A model generated the notes under the pieces. It was given only the letters and a program-made list of their open reading frames with translations, made no database searches and was not told the origin of the DNA. Of a stretch of 64,000 nt of DNA, positions 7,992 to 17,798 are shown one piece after another. Each line of letters begins with the position of its first letter. Position 1 is the first letter of the stretch. Origin of the DNA: Paracoccus aurantiacus. GTDB lineage: Bacteria; Pseudomonadota; Alphaproteobacteria; Rhodobacterales; Rhodobacteraceae. The stretch covers positions 434,001 to 498,000 of the forward strand of contig NZ_VOPL01000002.1 of NCBI RefSeq assembly GCF_007993065.1. The letters are read 5' to 3'. The position numbers and the translations under genes are program-made.

Positions 7992-9064
7992 GCCGTGACC
8001 CTTCTGCGGATGCGGTAGCGGGTCAGAAGATCGAAGCCCAGCAGATAGAACAGCAGCATGCCCTGAAAGACCTGCACCGTCGCGGCGGGCATTTGCAGCA
8101 TCAGCTGCGCAATGTCTCCGCCGATATAGGTCAGCGCCATCAGCAGCCCGGCCAGCACGATGCCAACCGGGTGCAACCGGCCCAGAAACGCGACGATGAT
8201 GGCGGTAAAGCCATAGCCCGATCCGAACCCGTCGGTGATCTGGCCTGCGGGGCCTGCGGCCTCGAACAACCCGGCCATGCCGGCCAATGCGCCCGACAGG
8301 CCAAGGCAGAACGCGACAAGGGCGGACGGCTTTACACCGGCGAAGCGGGCGGCACGCGGGGCCTCGCCCGCGGCGCGGATCTGCAACCCGCGGATATGGC
8401 GCGACATCAGCACCCAGACGCCGAAAACGGCGAATGCGGCGGCGATCACGCCCCAATGGATGCCGGTGCCGGGGAACATTTCCGGGTTCGAGGCCGACGC
8501 GTATTGCGACAGGTTGCGCGATCCGGGCATCCCGAAGCCTTCCGGGTTGCGCATCGGCCCGAAAGCCATCCATGCGGCGATCTTCTGCGCCACATAGACC
8601 AGCATCAGCGAGACGAGGATTTCTGACGCCCCGAACCAGTTGCGCAGCATCGCAGGGATCATGCCCCAGACCCAGCCGCCGAATGCGCCCGCGATGACCA
8701 TGGCGGGAAATATCCACCAGCCCTCGGCCGGATAGGCGGCAAGGGCCACGGCGGCACCGGCGATGCCGCCCATGATGTATTGCCCCTCGGCCCCGATGTT
8801 CCAGATGCCGGCACGGAAACCTACAGCCAGACCGCAGGCGATCAGGATCAGCGGGCCGGCCTTCACCAGCAGTTGCGGGCGGGAATAACCCGCAGATGCG
8901 CCGAACAGCGGGTCCCAGAAGATGGTGCGGATGGCGGCAACGGGGTCATAGCCCATCAGGCCGAACAGAAGCGCGCCGGTCAGCATCGTGGCGATGACCG
9001 CCATGATCGGCGTCGCGATTTGCCAGATCAGGGGCGCATCGCTGCGGGGTTCAAGCGTCCACAT
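7988..9064 (-). CDS. BMP-type ABC transporter permease 1
   Basis: 358-aa BPD_transp_2-family permease with about ten hydrophobic segments, corresponding to the NupP/YufP-like subunit. The IWNIGAEGQYIMGGIAGA segment at about residue 86 is the conserved counterpart of the GVEG motif in the partner permease. Its start overlaps the ATPase gene by 14 nt, and its stop overlaps the small membrane gene. Confidence 0.9.
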   Translation of the reverse strand: MWTLEPRSDAPLIWQIATPIMAVIATMLTGALLFGLMGYDPVAAIRTIFWDPLFGASAGYSRPQLLVKAGPLILIACGLAVGFRAGIWNIGAEGQYIMGGIAGAAVALAAYPAEGWWIFPAMVIAGAFGGWVWGMIPAMLRNWFGASEILVSLMLVYVAQKIAAWMAFGPMRNPEGFGMPGSRNLSQYASASNPEMFPGTGIHWGVIAAAFAVFGVWVLMSRHIRGLQIRAAGEAPRAARFAGVKPSALVAFCLGLSGALAGMAGLFEAAGPAGQITDGFGSGYGFTAIIVAFLGRLHPVGIVLAGLLMALTYIGGDIAQLMLQMPAATVQVFQGMLLFYLLGFDLLTRYRIRRRVTA

Positions 9065-10577
9065 GGGCGACCTCCGTCCCGTGGGCGCCGCCCAGCATCA
9101 GGCCGATCTCGTCAAGGCTCAGCCCCTCGACCGGGCGCGGATCGGAAAGCTGCCCCCCGTTCAGTGCGCAGAAACGGTCGCCAAGTTCCAGCAGTTCGTC
9201 CAGATCCTGACTGATGACGATGACGCCCGCCCCGCCAGCCGCAAGGTTCAGCAGCGCCTGACGGATGGAGGCCGCGGCACCCGCATCGACCCCCCATGTT
9301 GGCTGGTTCACGACCAGCACGCGGGGGGCCTGCAGGACTTCGCGGCCGATGACGAATTTTTGCAGGTTGCCGCCCGACAGGGCGCGCGCCGCCGTGTCCG
9401 GCCCCGGCGTGCGCACGTCGAATTCGGCGATGACCTTCTGCGTGAAGTCCCGCGCCGCACCGTGCCGGATCATCCCGCCGGGGGCCAAATCCTGCCGCAC
9501 CGTGGCCGTCAGCAGTGCATTGTCGGTCAGCGAAAAGCCGGGGACGGCGGCATGGCCCAGCCGGTCCTCGGGCGCGGCCAGAAGGCCTGCGCGGCGGCGC
9601 TGTGTCGGACCCATGCGCGACAGATCCGCGCCTTCCAGCGTGACGGTGCCAACAGGCGACGGGATTTCGCCCGACAGCGCGGACAGCAGTTCCTCTTGCC
9701 CGTTGCCCGCGACGCCGCCGATGGCCAGCACCTCGCCCGTGTGGACCTGAAGCGAGACGGATTTCAACGATGTGCCATCAACCGACTGTGCGGCCAGGGT
9801 CAGGTCGCGGACCGCGAGCAGTTCCGCGCCGGGACTGCGGCCCGATCGGTCGATTTCGCGCATTTCCCCGCCGACCATCATCGCGGCCAGTTCCCGTGCT
9901 GAATGCGCGCGCGGATCGGCGCTGTCGATCACGCGTCCGCCGCGCAGGATCGTCGCGCGGTCGCAATTCGCGCGGATTTCTTCCAGCTTGTGGCTGATAT
10001 ACAGGATCGAGGTGCCGTTCGCGGCCAGCTTCTTCAGCGTCGCGAACAGGATTTCAGCTTCCTGCGGCGTCAGCACGCTGGTCGGTTCGTCCATGATAAG
10101 CAGGCGCGGATTGCCCAGAAGGGCGCGGATGATTTCCACCCGCTGCCGCTCGCCGGCAGACAGATCGGCAATGCGGCGGGCGGGGTTCAGCGGCAGGCCA
10201 TATTCTTCCGAAAGGGTTGCGATGCGGCTGGCCAGTTCGCGCCGGGGCGGGGGATGGTCCAGACCAAGCGCGATATTTTCGGCCACGGTCATCGCGTCGA
10301 ACAGGCTGAAATGCTGAAAGACCATGCCCACGCCCGCCGCACGTGCGGCATGGGGATCGGCGGGGGCGAAGGGCTGACCGTCCAGCCACATCTGCCCTTC
10401 ATCGGGGCGCACCAACCCGTAAATCGTCTTGACCAGCGTCGATTTGCCGGCCCCGTTTTCGCCCAGAAGTGCGTGGATGTCGCCCGACCGAACTTCGAAC
10501 GAAATGGCATCATTGGCCTTGACGCCCGGATAGGTCTTGCTCAGACCTTCGGCGCGGAAAATGGCATTATCGCTCAA
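9051..10577 (-). CDS. BMP-type ABC transporter ATP-binding protein (two nucleotide-binding domains)
   Basis: 508 aa with tandem ABC domains as in NupO/YufO and RbsA. The first has intact Walker A GENGAGKST (39-47), signature LSAGERQR (about 143) and Walker B LLIMDEPTSVLTP. The second is degenerate, as usual in this family: VAGNGQEELL replaces Walker A and NQPTWGVD replaces the DEP box, while LSGGNLQK is kept. First gene of the operon; its promoter must lie in the 93-bp region shared with dnaE. Confidence 0.92.
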   Translation of the reverse strand: MSDNAIFRAEGLSKTYPGVKANDAISFEVRSGDIHALLGENGAGKSTLVKTIYGLVRPDEGQMWLDGQPFAPADPHAARAAGVGMVFQHFSLFDAMTVAENIALGLDHPPPRRELASRIATLSEEYGLPLNPARRIADLSAGERQRVEIIRALLGNPRLLIMDEPTSVLTPQEAEILFATLKKLAANGTSILYISHKLEEIRANCDRATILRGGRVIDSADPRAHSARELAAMMVGGEMREIDRSGRSPGAELLAVRDLTLAAQSVDGTSLKSVSLQVHTGEVLAIGGVAGNGQEELLSALSGEIPSPVGTVTLEGADLSRMGPTQRRRAGLLAAPEDRLGHAAVPGFSLTDNALLTATVRQDLAPGGMIRHGAARDFTQKVIAEFDVRTPGPDTAARALSGGNLQKFVIGREVLQAPRVLVVNQPTWGVDAGAAASIRQALLNLAAGGAGVIVISQDLDELLELGDRFCALNGGQLSDPRPVEGLSLDEIGLMLGGAHGTEVAHVDA

Positions 10578-10670
10578 GTCTTGGTCCCTGTTGTTCTTGC
10601 CTGCGATTTAGACAGATAACTTCGCGCACGGCAATTGCGCTTTCGGTCAGGCGCGCATAGCTTCCGCCTC

Positions 10671-13600
10671 ATGCCGGAAAATCAGCCACGATTCATCCAT
10701 CTTCGCACCCATTCCGAGCATTCGCTGCTGGAAGGGGCTGTTCCCGTCAAGAAACTGATTGGGCTCGCGAAGGATGCTGGCATGCCGGCGGTGGCGCTGA
10801 CCGACAGCAATGCCATGTTCGCGGCGCTGGAATTCAGCGTGAAAGCGCTGGATGAAGGCGTGCAGCCCATCGTCGGCTGTCAACTGACGCTGGAGGTTGG
10901 CACCCATAAAGGGCCTGTCGTTGCACTGGCGCAAAATCAGGCAGGCTGGCTGAACCTCATGGCCTTGTCGAGCTGCATGTATCTGCGCAGGGACGGCCAG
11001 CCGGTCCATGTCACCGAGGATGAACTTACAGCCCGTGCCGACGGGCTGATCCTGCTGACTGGTGCTGCAGAAGGCCCGATGGGCAAGCTTATACGCGCCG
11101 GTGATCTGGCGGGGGCAGAGGCGCATCTGCGCGGGCTTTCAAAGGCGTTCGGCGACAGGCTTTATGTGGAGCTGACCCGCCACAAGAACGAATCGGGCCG
11201 TCTGATGGAAGCAGAGGCCGCGACCGAGGACGAGATGATCCGCCTCGCCTACGCGCTGGAACTGCCGCTTGTCGCGACGAACGACGTTTATTTCCCGAAG
11301 CCGGAAATGTACGAGGCGCATGACGCGCTGATCTGCATTTCCGAGCGTGCATATGTCGATCAGTCGCAGCCGCGCCGCCGCCTGACGCCCAACCACGATT
11401 TCAAGTCAGCGGAAGAAATGGCGGTTCTGTTCGCTGATCTGCCCGAAGCGGTCGAGAATACTGTCGAAATCGCGCGGCGGTGCGCCTTCGCGGTATCAAG
11501 ACACAAGCCGATCCTGCCGCGATTCGCCGATGACGAGGTCGAGGAACTGCGCCGTCAGGCGAAGCACGGGCTTGCCGAGCGGCTGAAGGTCATCCCCCAT
11601 GCTGTCAGCGTCGAGGATTACAACAAGCGTCTGGATTTTGAGCTGGGCATCATCGAACAGATGGGCTTTCCCGGCTATTTCCTGATCGTTGCGGACTTCA
11701 TCAAATGGGCCAAGGACCACGATATTCCGGTGGGGCCGGGCAGGGGATCTGGTGCGGGCTCGCTGGTGGCCTATGCGCTGACGATCACCGATCTTGACCC
11801 GCTGCGTTACTCGCTGCTGTTCGAACGCTTCCTGAACCCTGAACGGGTCAGCATGCCCGACTTCGACATCGACTTCTGCATGGATCGCCGCGAAGAGGTG
11901 ATCCGCTATGTGCAGGAGAAATATGGTCACGAGAAAGTTGGCCAGATCATCACCTTCGGCGCGCTGCTGTCGAAGGCCGCCGTGCGGGATGTCGGCAGGG
12001 TATTGCAGCTTCCCTTCGGGCAGGTCGACCGGTTGTCGAAGATGATACCCGTCGAGGGCGTGAAGCCTGTAAGCGTGACCAAGGCCATCGCCGACGAACC
12101 CCGCCTGCGCGAGATCCGCGACAAGGAGGAGGTGGTCGCGCGTCTTCTCGACTATGCCGCCAAGGTCGAGGGGCTGTATCGCAACGCCTCGACGCACGCG
12201 GCAGGTGTGGTGATTGGTGATCGGCCGCTGGATCGGCTGGTGCCGCTTTACCGTGATCCGGCTTCGGACATGCCGGCGACGCAATTCAATATGAAATGGG
12301 TCGAACAGGCCGGTCTGGTGAAATTCGACTTTCTGGGCCTCAAGACCCTGACGGTCATTCAAAACGCTGTCGACCTGATTAATGGCGGCGGTCGGCCCCT
12401 GCATGTCGCGGCCGACGGTCGCCAGCTTTACGAGCCGCCAGCAGGCGCGGAAAACCAGATCAACGCGATCCCTCTGGATGACAAGCCGAGCTATGACCTG
12501 TTCGCCTCGGCGCGCACAGTCGCTGTTTTTCAGGTTGAAAGCTCGGGCATGATGGATGCGCTGAGGCGCATGAAGCCGACATGCATCGAGGATATCGTTG
12601 CGCTCGTTGCGCTCTATCGTCCCGGTCCGATGGAAAACATCCCGACCTATTGCGAGGTCAAGAACGGACAGCGAGAGCTGGAATCGATTCACCCCAGTAT
12701 CGACCACATTCTGGCCGAAACGCAGGGCATCATCGTCTATCAGGAACAGGTGATGCAGATTGCGCAGGTCATGGCGGGCTATAGCCTTGGCGGCGCTGAC
12801 CTGCTGCGCCGCGCGATGGGCAAGAAAATCGCCGAGGAAATGGCCAAGGAACGGCCGAAATTCGTTGACGGATCGGTCGCGAACGGGGTCGATGCCAAGA
12901 AGGCCGGTGAAGTCTTCGATCTGCTGGAAAAATTCGCCAATTACGGCTTCAACAAGTCGCACGCGGCGGCTTACGCGGTGGTCAGTTATCAGACCGCGTG
13001 GCTGAAAGCGAACCATCCGGTCGAATTCATGGCGGGCGTGATGAATTGCGATATTCACCTGACCGAGAAGCTTTCAGTCTATAAGCGCGAACTCGACCGG
13101 ATGGAAATTGAGGTCGTGCCACCCTGCGTCAACAGATCCGGCGCAACCTTCACTGTCAGCGAGGGGCGCATCCATTATGCGCTGGGTGCGCTGAAAGGCG
13201 TGGGCGTTGACGCTATGCAGACCATCGTGAACGCGCGCGGCGACAAGCCCTTCAAGGATCTGGTGGATTTCGCGCGGCGCGTGGATCTGCGCCGCGTGGG
13301 CAAGCGAGCGTTGGAGATGATGGCGCGCGCCGGGGCCTTCGATCTGCTTGATGACAGCCGATCCCGCGTGATGGCAAGCCTCGACGGTCTGGTCGCATTT
13401 TCGGGCGCGAGTCACGATCAGGCGGCGTCGAACCAGTCCTCGCTGTTCGGCGGGGGCGAGGATCTGCCGCCGCCGCGTCCTGTTCTGGCGCCGGTCTGGC
13501 TGCCGATGGAAAAGCTGGGGCAGGAGCATCAGGCGATAGGCTTCTACCTTTCCGGCCACCCCATCGACGACTATCTGCCCGCCCTGCGCCGGATCGAAGT

Positions 13601-14135
13601 CAGCACCCTGGCCGAGATACGCGCAGCCGCAGCCTCGGGGCCGCTGGTCACGTATATCGCCGGCACCGTCTCCTCGCGGCAGGAAAAGAAATCGGCCAAG
13701 GGCAACCGTTTCGCCTTCATCGGGGCATCTGACCCGACGGGGCTTTATGAGGCAGTGGTGTTTTCCGACGTTCTGGAAGCCTGCCGTGACCATCTGGAAC
13801 CCGGCAGCAACGTGGTTATGCAGGTGCAGGTCGAACCGCAGGGCGACGAGATCAAGATGCTGGCACGTTCGGTCCAGCCTCTGGACGCTGCGATCGCCAA
13901 TGTCGGCCCCGCGGAACTGGTGCTGGAAGTGGTAAGCAGCCTTGATTTCGGCGACCTCAAGCAGACGCTTACACGGCTTGACAAGGATCGTGGGCGGCGC
14001 GGCAAGCTGATCCTGCGCATCCACGAGGGCGATGAAGTTTACGATGTCGAGGTTTCAGACCGCGCGCCCGTCAGCCCCGGCGCGCGACAGCGCCTGCGCG
14101 TCGTGCCGGGCGTGCTCCAGGTTCTGGAACAATAA
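10671..14135 (+). CDS. dnaE: DNA polymerase III subunit alpha
   Basis: 1154-aa replicative polymerase of the DnaE1 type. The PHP domain begins at once (IHLRTHSEHSLLEG, about 8-21). VGPGRGSGAGSL is near 353-364 and the catalytic PDFDID acidic cluster at about 396-401, followed by the beta-binding/HhH region and an OB fold near residue 1000. The ATG at 10671 (MPENQPRFIHLRTH) is preferred over an upstream frame start at 10635, which adds non-conserved residues. Monocistronic, divergent from the BMP operon and convergent with engB. Confidence 0.97.
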   Translation: MPENQPRFIHLRTHSEHSLLEGAVPVKKLIGLAKDAGMPAVALTDSNAMFAALEFSVKALDEGVQPIVGCQLTLEVGTHKGPVVALAQNQAGWLNLMALSSCMYLRRDGQPVHVTEDELTARADGLILLTGAAEGPMGKLIRAGDLAGAEAHLRGLSKAFGDRLYVELTRHKNESGRLMEAEAATEDEMIRLAYALELPLVATNDVYFPKPEMYEAHDALICISERAYVDQSQPRRRLTPNHDFKSAEEMAVLFADLPEAVENTVEIARRCAFAVSRHKPILPRFADDEVEELRRQAKHGLAERLKVIPHAVSVEDYNKRLDFELGIIEQMGFPGYFLIVADFIKWAKDHDIPVGPGRGSGAGSLVAYALTITDLDPLRYSLLFERFLNPERVSMPDFDIDFCMDRREEVIRYVQEKYGHEKVGQIITFGALLSKAAVRDVGRVLQLPFGQVDRLSKMIPVEGVKPVSVTKAIADEPRLREIRDKEEVVARLLDYAAKVEGLYRNASTHAAGVVIGDRPLDRLVPLYRDPASDMPATQFNMKWVEQAGLVKFDFLGLKTLTVIQNAVDLINGGGRPLHVAADGRQLYEPPAGAENQINAIPLDDKPSYDLFASARTVAVFQVESSGMMDALRRMKPTCIEDIVALVALYRPGPMENIPTYCEVKNGQRELESIHPSIDHILAETQGIIVYQEQVMQIAQVMAGYSLGGADLLRRAMGKKIAEEMAKERPKFVDGSVANGVDAKKAGEVFDLLEKFANYGFNKSHAAAYAVVSYQTAWLKANHPVEFMAGVMNCDIHLTEKLSVYKRELDRMEIEVVPPCVNRSGATFTVSEGRIHYALGALKGVGVDAMQTIVNARGDKPFKDLVDFARRVDLRRVGKRALEMMARAGAFDLLDDSRSRVMASLDGLVAFSGASHDQAASNQSSLFGGGEDLPPPRPVLAPVWLPMEKLGQEHQAIGFYLSGHPIDDYLPALRRIEVSTLAEIRAAAASGPLVTYIAGTVSSRQEKKSAKGNRFAFIGASDPTGLYEAVVFSDVLEACRDHLEPGSNVVMQVQVEPQGDEIKMLARSVQPLDAAIANVGPAELVLEVVSSLDFGDLKQTLTRLDKDRGRRGKLILRIHEGDEVYDVEVSDRAPVSPGARQRLRVVPGVLQVLEQ

Positions 14136-14164
14136 TCCGGCCCCGCGGTGCCGGACGCATGCGC

Positions 14165-14815
14165 TCAGGTTAGCCCTGCGATGATCGCGCGAAGCGTCGC
14201 GATGCCCTGAGCCTTTTCAGACGAGGTAACGACCAGCTCCGGGAACGCTGCGGGATGCTTTTGCAGTTCTTCCTCGACCTGCGCAATCACCGGCTTCAAT
14301 GCATTCGGGCCAAGTTTGTCGGCTTTGGTCAACACGACCTGAAACGGCACGGCCGATTTGTCGAGCAATTTCATGATTTCATGATCGACGGGCTTCACGC
14401 CGTGGCGCGCGTCGATCAGGCAAAACGCGCGGCGCAGCGTCGGGCGACCGGCAAGATAGTTCTTCAGCAGTGCCTGCCACTTCTGCACGACGGCGACCGG
14501 GGCCTTGGCAAAGCCATATCCGGGCAGATCCACAAGATAGCCGTGATCGCCAAGCGCGAAATAGTTGATCTCTTGCGTGCGGCCCGGCGTGTTCGATGCG
14601 CGCGCGATGCCTTTGCGGCCGGTCAGTGCATTGATCAGGCTTGATTTTCCAACGTTCGATCGGCCGGCGAAGCAGACTTCCGGTCGATCGGCAGGTGGCA
14701 GGCCATCCATCGCCACGACGCCCTTAACGAAATCGACGGGGCCGGCGAAAAGCTGTCGCGCGGCCTCGGCGGTGCCGGGGTCAGGTTCTGGCGCGACGGG
14801 GAAGGCGACCTTCAT
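14165..14815 (-). CDS. engB: Ribosome biogenesis GTPase EngB (YihA/YsxC)
   Basis: 216-aa small GTPase. G1 GRSNVGKSS is at 51-59, G3 DLPGYGFA at 96-103 and G4 TKAD at 163-166; NTPGRTQEIN near 75-84 is the family switch-I motif. EngB acts in 50S subunit maturation. It is the last gene of the yidC-MOSC-engB operon, overlapping the MOSC stop by 4 nt. Confidence 0.95.
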   Translation of the reverse strand: MKVAFPVAPEPDPGTAEAARQLFAGPVDFVKGVVAMDGLPPADRPEVCFAGRSNVGKSSLINALTGRKGIARASNTPGRTQEINYFALGDHGYLVDLPGYGFAKAPVAVVQKWQALLKNYLAGRPTLRRAFCLIDARHGVKPVDHEIMKLLDKSAVPFQVVLTKADKLGPNALKPVIAQVEEELQKHPAAFPELVVTSSEKAQGIATLRAIIAGLT

Positions 14816-15594
14816 TCAGCCACCTCTCCCGCATCGCCCAGAATGACCTCGTTCAGTTCGGCAATATGTCCGCCGGTCAGAACCTCGGCATAGACACCGA
14901 AATCATTGTGGCCGAAGCGCTCGGTCAGGATACGGACCATGTCGATATCCGGTTCGCCCGTCTCGGTATCGACCGACGTGGCGGCGCAACGCCCGATCGG
15001 CTCGATCACGCGCAGGACGGACTGCCCGATGCTGAGGGTGCGACCGATCCAGTCGAGTTCCTCGAAAGCCGAAAAGCCCTCGACCCAGAGATTGCCGCGC
15101 CAGCGCTCTGTCCCGAGGCGTCGGCCGACCTGCGTTTCAAGTTCGTGCAGGCTGTCCATGGAATTGACCGAGACATATGGCTTCTTGCTGTCGGTCAGCG
15201 CGGACGGCCCGCTGACCAGACCTGCCGGGGCGGGTTTGTTTTCCGGCCAAAGCGGCATCAGCCAATCAATCAGCGCGGCCTCTTCGGCTTCGTTTCCGGG
15301 ATCGACGGTGATGTCGCCGGCGACGGGATGGCTGAGCATGAGACTTCCATTCACCAGCCCGCCGGTGACGGCCTGAAGCGATGGCCCTGCGACACCGCGC
15401 AGAAAGGCCGATTTCGGCAGCCAGCCCGGCAGACGGCCTGAATCGTCAAGCCGCGTCTCCGTGCCTTCGTGCAGGACCGCCCAATGACGATCCCACGGAA
15501 GCCGCTCTCCCTCGGTCAGGCGCACGCTGTCGATGCGCTGGCGCCCGATCGACTTCAGCGGATAGCGCCAGATCTGCTCAAGCAGCCCGCTCAC
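14812..15594 (-). CDS. MOSC domain protein (YcbX-like)
   Basis: 260 aa. An N-terminal MOSC_N beta-barrel (LLEQIWRYPLKSIGRQ) is followed by the MOSC domain, with the GRCAATSVDTETGEPD signature around residues 201-215. Family members handle sulfur or molybdenum-cofactor chemistry; the E. coli relative YcbX acts in Moco-dependent reduction of N-hydroxylated bases. The specific reaction here is unknown. It overlaps both yidC and engB by ATGA junctions. Confidence 0.88.
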   Translation of the reverse strand: MSGLLEQIWRYPLKSIGRQRIDSVRLTEGERLPWDRHWAVLHEGTETRLDDSGRLPGWLPKSAFLRGVAGPSLQAVTGGLVNGSLMLSHPVAGDITVDPGNEAEEAALIDWLMPLWPENKPAPAGLVSGPSALTDSKKPYVSVNSMDSLHELETQVGRRLGTERWRGNLWVEGFSAFEELDWIGRTLSIGQSVLRVIEPIGRCAATSVDTETGEPDIDMVRILTERFGHNDFGVYAEVLTGGHIAELNEVILGDAGEVAE

Positions 15595-17462
15595 TTGCTT
15601 TTGCGCGGTTTGACGCTGTCACGGATATTGCCGAACAGGTTCGGCGGGTGCCCGTGCATCGACATGATCGTGTATTGCTGCGCCATGGTGATGATGTTGT
15701 TCGTGATCCAGTACAGCACCAGACCCGAGGCGAACCCGCCGAGCATGAACATGAACACCCATGGCATCCACGCAAAAATCATCTTCTGGGTCGGGTCCGT
15801 GGGCGCGGGGTTCAGCTTCTGCTGCATCCACATCGAAATCCCCAGCACAATCGCCATGAGAGACAGCGAGACGATGCCGAAGATGCTGTCCTTGGCGGGA
15901 GCGGCATAGGGCAGTAACCCGAACAGGTTCAGGATCGAGGACGGATCAGGCGCAGACAGGTCGCGAATCCAACCGAGCCAAGGGGCCTGACGCAGTTCCA
16001 GCGTGACAAAGATCACTTTGTAGAGACTGAAGAAGATCGGAATCTGGATCAGCATCGGCAGACAGCCAGCGGCGGGGTTCACCTTCTCGCGCTTATACAG
16101 CGCCATGACTTCCTGCTGATATTTCTGCCGGTCCTCGCCCGTACGTTCCTTGATCGCCTCCATCTCGGGCTGCAATTCGCGCATCCGCGCCATCGAGACA
16201 TAGGATTTGCGCGCCAGCGGGAAGACCAGCAGCTTCAGGATGAAAGTCAGCGCGATGATCGACCAGCCCATGTTGCCGATGAAGCTGTGCAGCCAGTGCA
16301 GCACGCGGAAAATCGGCTTGGTCAGGAAGTAGAACCAACCCCAGTCGATGGAATCGACAAAGCGCTGGATGCCGGGGTTCTCTTCGTAATTGCGAATGGT
16401 TTCCCATTCCTTGGCACCTGCGAACAGGTAGGATTCGCTTGATGCGGTCGCGCCGGGGGCGACACTGACCACCGGGAAGCGCGTCTCGGTTTGATAGATG
16501 TCGGCGCCTTCGGTGTATTTCGAAACAGCGGTGAAAGCCTGCCCTGGCTTGGGGGCGAGCGTGGTCATCCAGTACTTGTCGGTGAAACCGATCCAGCCGT
16601 TCTCAGCCACGTCGGTGATCTCGGCGCGGCCCTCGCGTGCGATCGGGTCCAGCTTGGTCAGGTTCTTGTATTTGATTTCGTTCAGCTCGCCATCGGTCAT
16701 CGCGACCGCGCCCTCGTGCAGCACGAAATAGTTCTGCGTGTCGGGCTGGCCGACGCGTGCGATGATCCCGTAGGGCGCGGCCGAGAAGGGGGTGACGGCG
16801 GTGTTTTCGACAGATTGGGTGACAGTGAACAGATAGTTGTCATCCAGCGCGAACATGCGGCGGAAGATCTGGCCCTGACCGTTGTCCCAGCGGAGCGTCA
16901 CGGGCGAGTCCGGGGTCAGCGTTTCACCGGATTCAAGCTGCCAGACAGTGCTGGCGTCAGGGACAGCAGCCGGATCCGTGCCCGCACCCGGTGTCCAGCC
17001 ATAGACGGCGTAGTAAGGCTTCTTGACGACCGTTTCCAGGTCACCGCCCGACGCGATTGGCGTCCCGGTTTCGACCGTTTCAAGGAATTTCGTATCAGTC
17101 GGTGAAAGAAGGCGCACATAGGGCGAGTTTTCGGCCAGCGTCTCGTGATATTTCGTCAGCAGAAGATCATCAAGACGGCCACCCGCCAGCGAGATCGAAC
17201 CTGAAAGGGAGGGGCTGGCAATTTTTATGCGCGGCGCAGAAGCCGTCGGGTCCTGTGATGCGCTGGTTGTCGCGGGAACCGCGCCTGCCGGGGCCTGTGC
17301 ATCCGTACCGGTGGCAGATGGCGCGGCAGGCTGGGCCTGCGTGACGGCATCCGTTTCTGGCGGGGGCGGGGGCGGCTCTGGTGCGAAGAAGGTGAACCAG
17401 ACCAGAACCACCAGCATGGACAGAACCATGGCCAGGATCAGATTGCGGTTATTGTCTTCCAT
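15591..17462 (-). CDS. yidC: Membrane protein insertase
   Basis: 623 aa. An N-terminal membrane anchor (residues about 8-27) is followed by a Pro/Ala-rich linker including PEPPPPPPE, the large periplasmic beta-sandwich P1 domain (about 75-350) and the conserved five-helix insertase core from about 355, with LVFPLARKSY and NPAAGCLPMLIQIPIFFSLY motifs. It inserts and folds inner-membrane proteins, alone or with Sec. The only plausible Shine-Dalgarno (AGAAGG) is sequestered in a hairpin upstream. Confidence 0.97.
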   Translation of the reverse strand: MEDNNRNLILAMVLSMLVVLVWFTFFAPEPPPPPPETDAVTQAQPAAPSATGTDAQAPAGAVPATTSASQDPTASAPRIKIASPSLSGSISLAGGRLDDLLLTKYHETLAENSPYVRLLSPTDTKFLETVETGTPIASGGDLETVVKKPYYAVYGWTPGAGTDPAAVPDASTVWQLESGETLTPDSPVTLRWDNGQGQIFRRMFALDDNYLFTVTQSVENTAVTPFSAAPYGIIARVGQPDTQNYFVLHEGAVAMTDGELNEIKYKNLTKLDPIAREGRAEITDVAENGWIGFTDKYWMTTLAPKPGQAFTAVSKYTEGADIYQTETRFPVVSVAPGATASSESYLFAGAKEWETIRNYEENPGIQRFVDSIDWGWFYFLTKPIFRVLHWLHSFIGNMGWSIIALTFILKLLVFPLARKSYVSMARMRELQPEMEAIKERTGEDRQKYQQEVMALYKREKVNPAAGCLPMLIQIPIFFSLYKVIFVTLELRQAPWLGWIRDLSAPDPSSILNLFGLLPYAAPAKDSIFGIVSLSLMAIVLGISMWMQQKLNPAPTDPTQKMIFAWMPWVFMFMLGGFASGLVLYWITNNIITMAQQYTIMSMHGHPPNLFGNIRDSVKPRKSK

Positions 17463-17473
17463 GCGCGTATGAG

Positions 17474-17506
17474 CCTTCTGTTGTCAGTGCTGGGTTCAAC
17501 AGAAGG
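17474..17506 (-). promoter_or_regulatory. Leader hairpin burying the yidC ribosome-binding site
   Basis: In the yidC transcript, CCTTCTGTTG (17506-17497) pairs perfectly over 10 bp with CAACAGAAGG (17483-17474) across a 13-nt loop. The 3' arm contains AGAAGG, the only Shine-Dalgarno-like sequence before the ATG at 17462 (11 nt away). It would shut off translation initiation when folded, so it is a candidate thermosensor or other translational switch. There is no T-run, so it is not an intrinsic terminator. The rest of 17507-17798 shows no gene that I can support. Confidence 0.55.
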
Positions 17507-17798
17507 GGCGGGCAAAGGTCAAGGCGATTCACGTGCGCAGGCAGGCTATCGGCCCGCTGAGCAAGGAAATGTCTGTCTTGTCTTCTGTGCGTCGTTGGCC
17601 CGACTGGCACTGCTCACCGGGGCATTCCGGGGTGTCGATCTTGCTGTGAACGCTGCTGAGCGGCGGTAAAGCGGTGCGGCGGCGTTCAAATCATTACCGG
17701 CGCGGCTGCTGCAAAGCAGATTGCGTTCGCTTGAGCGACATCAACAGCAATTACGGGATTGCGTCTGGTGATACCCGCATCGGCACTTGCCCGGTTTA

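Noticed and set aside
11496..13058. 520-codon frame antisense to dnaE
   Set aside because: Shadow of dnaE codon bias; no independent support.
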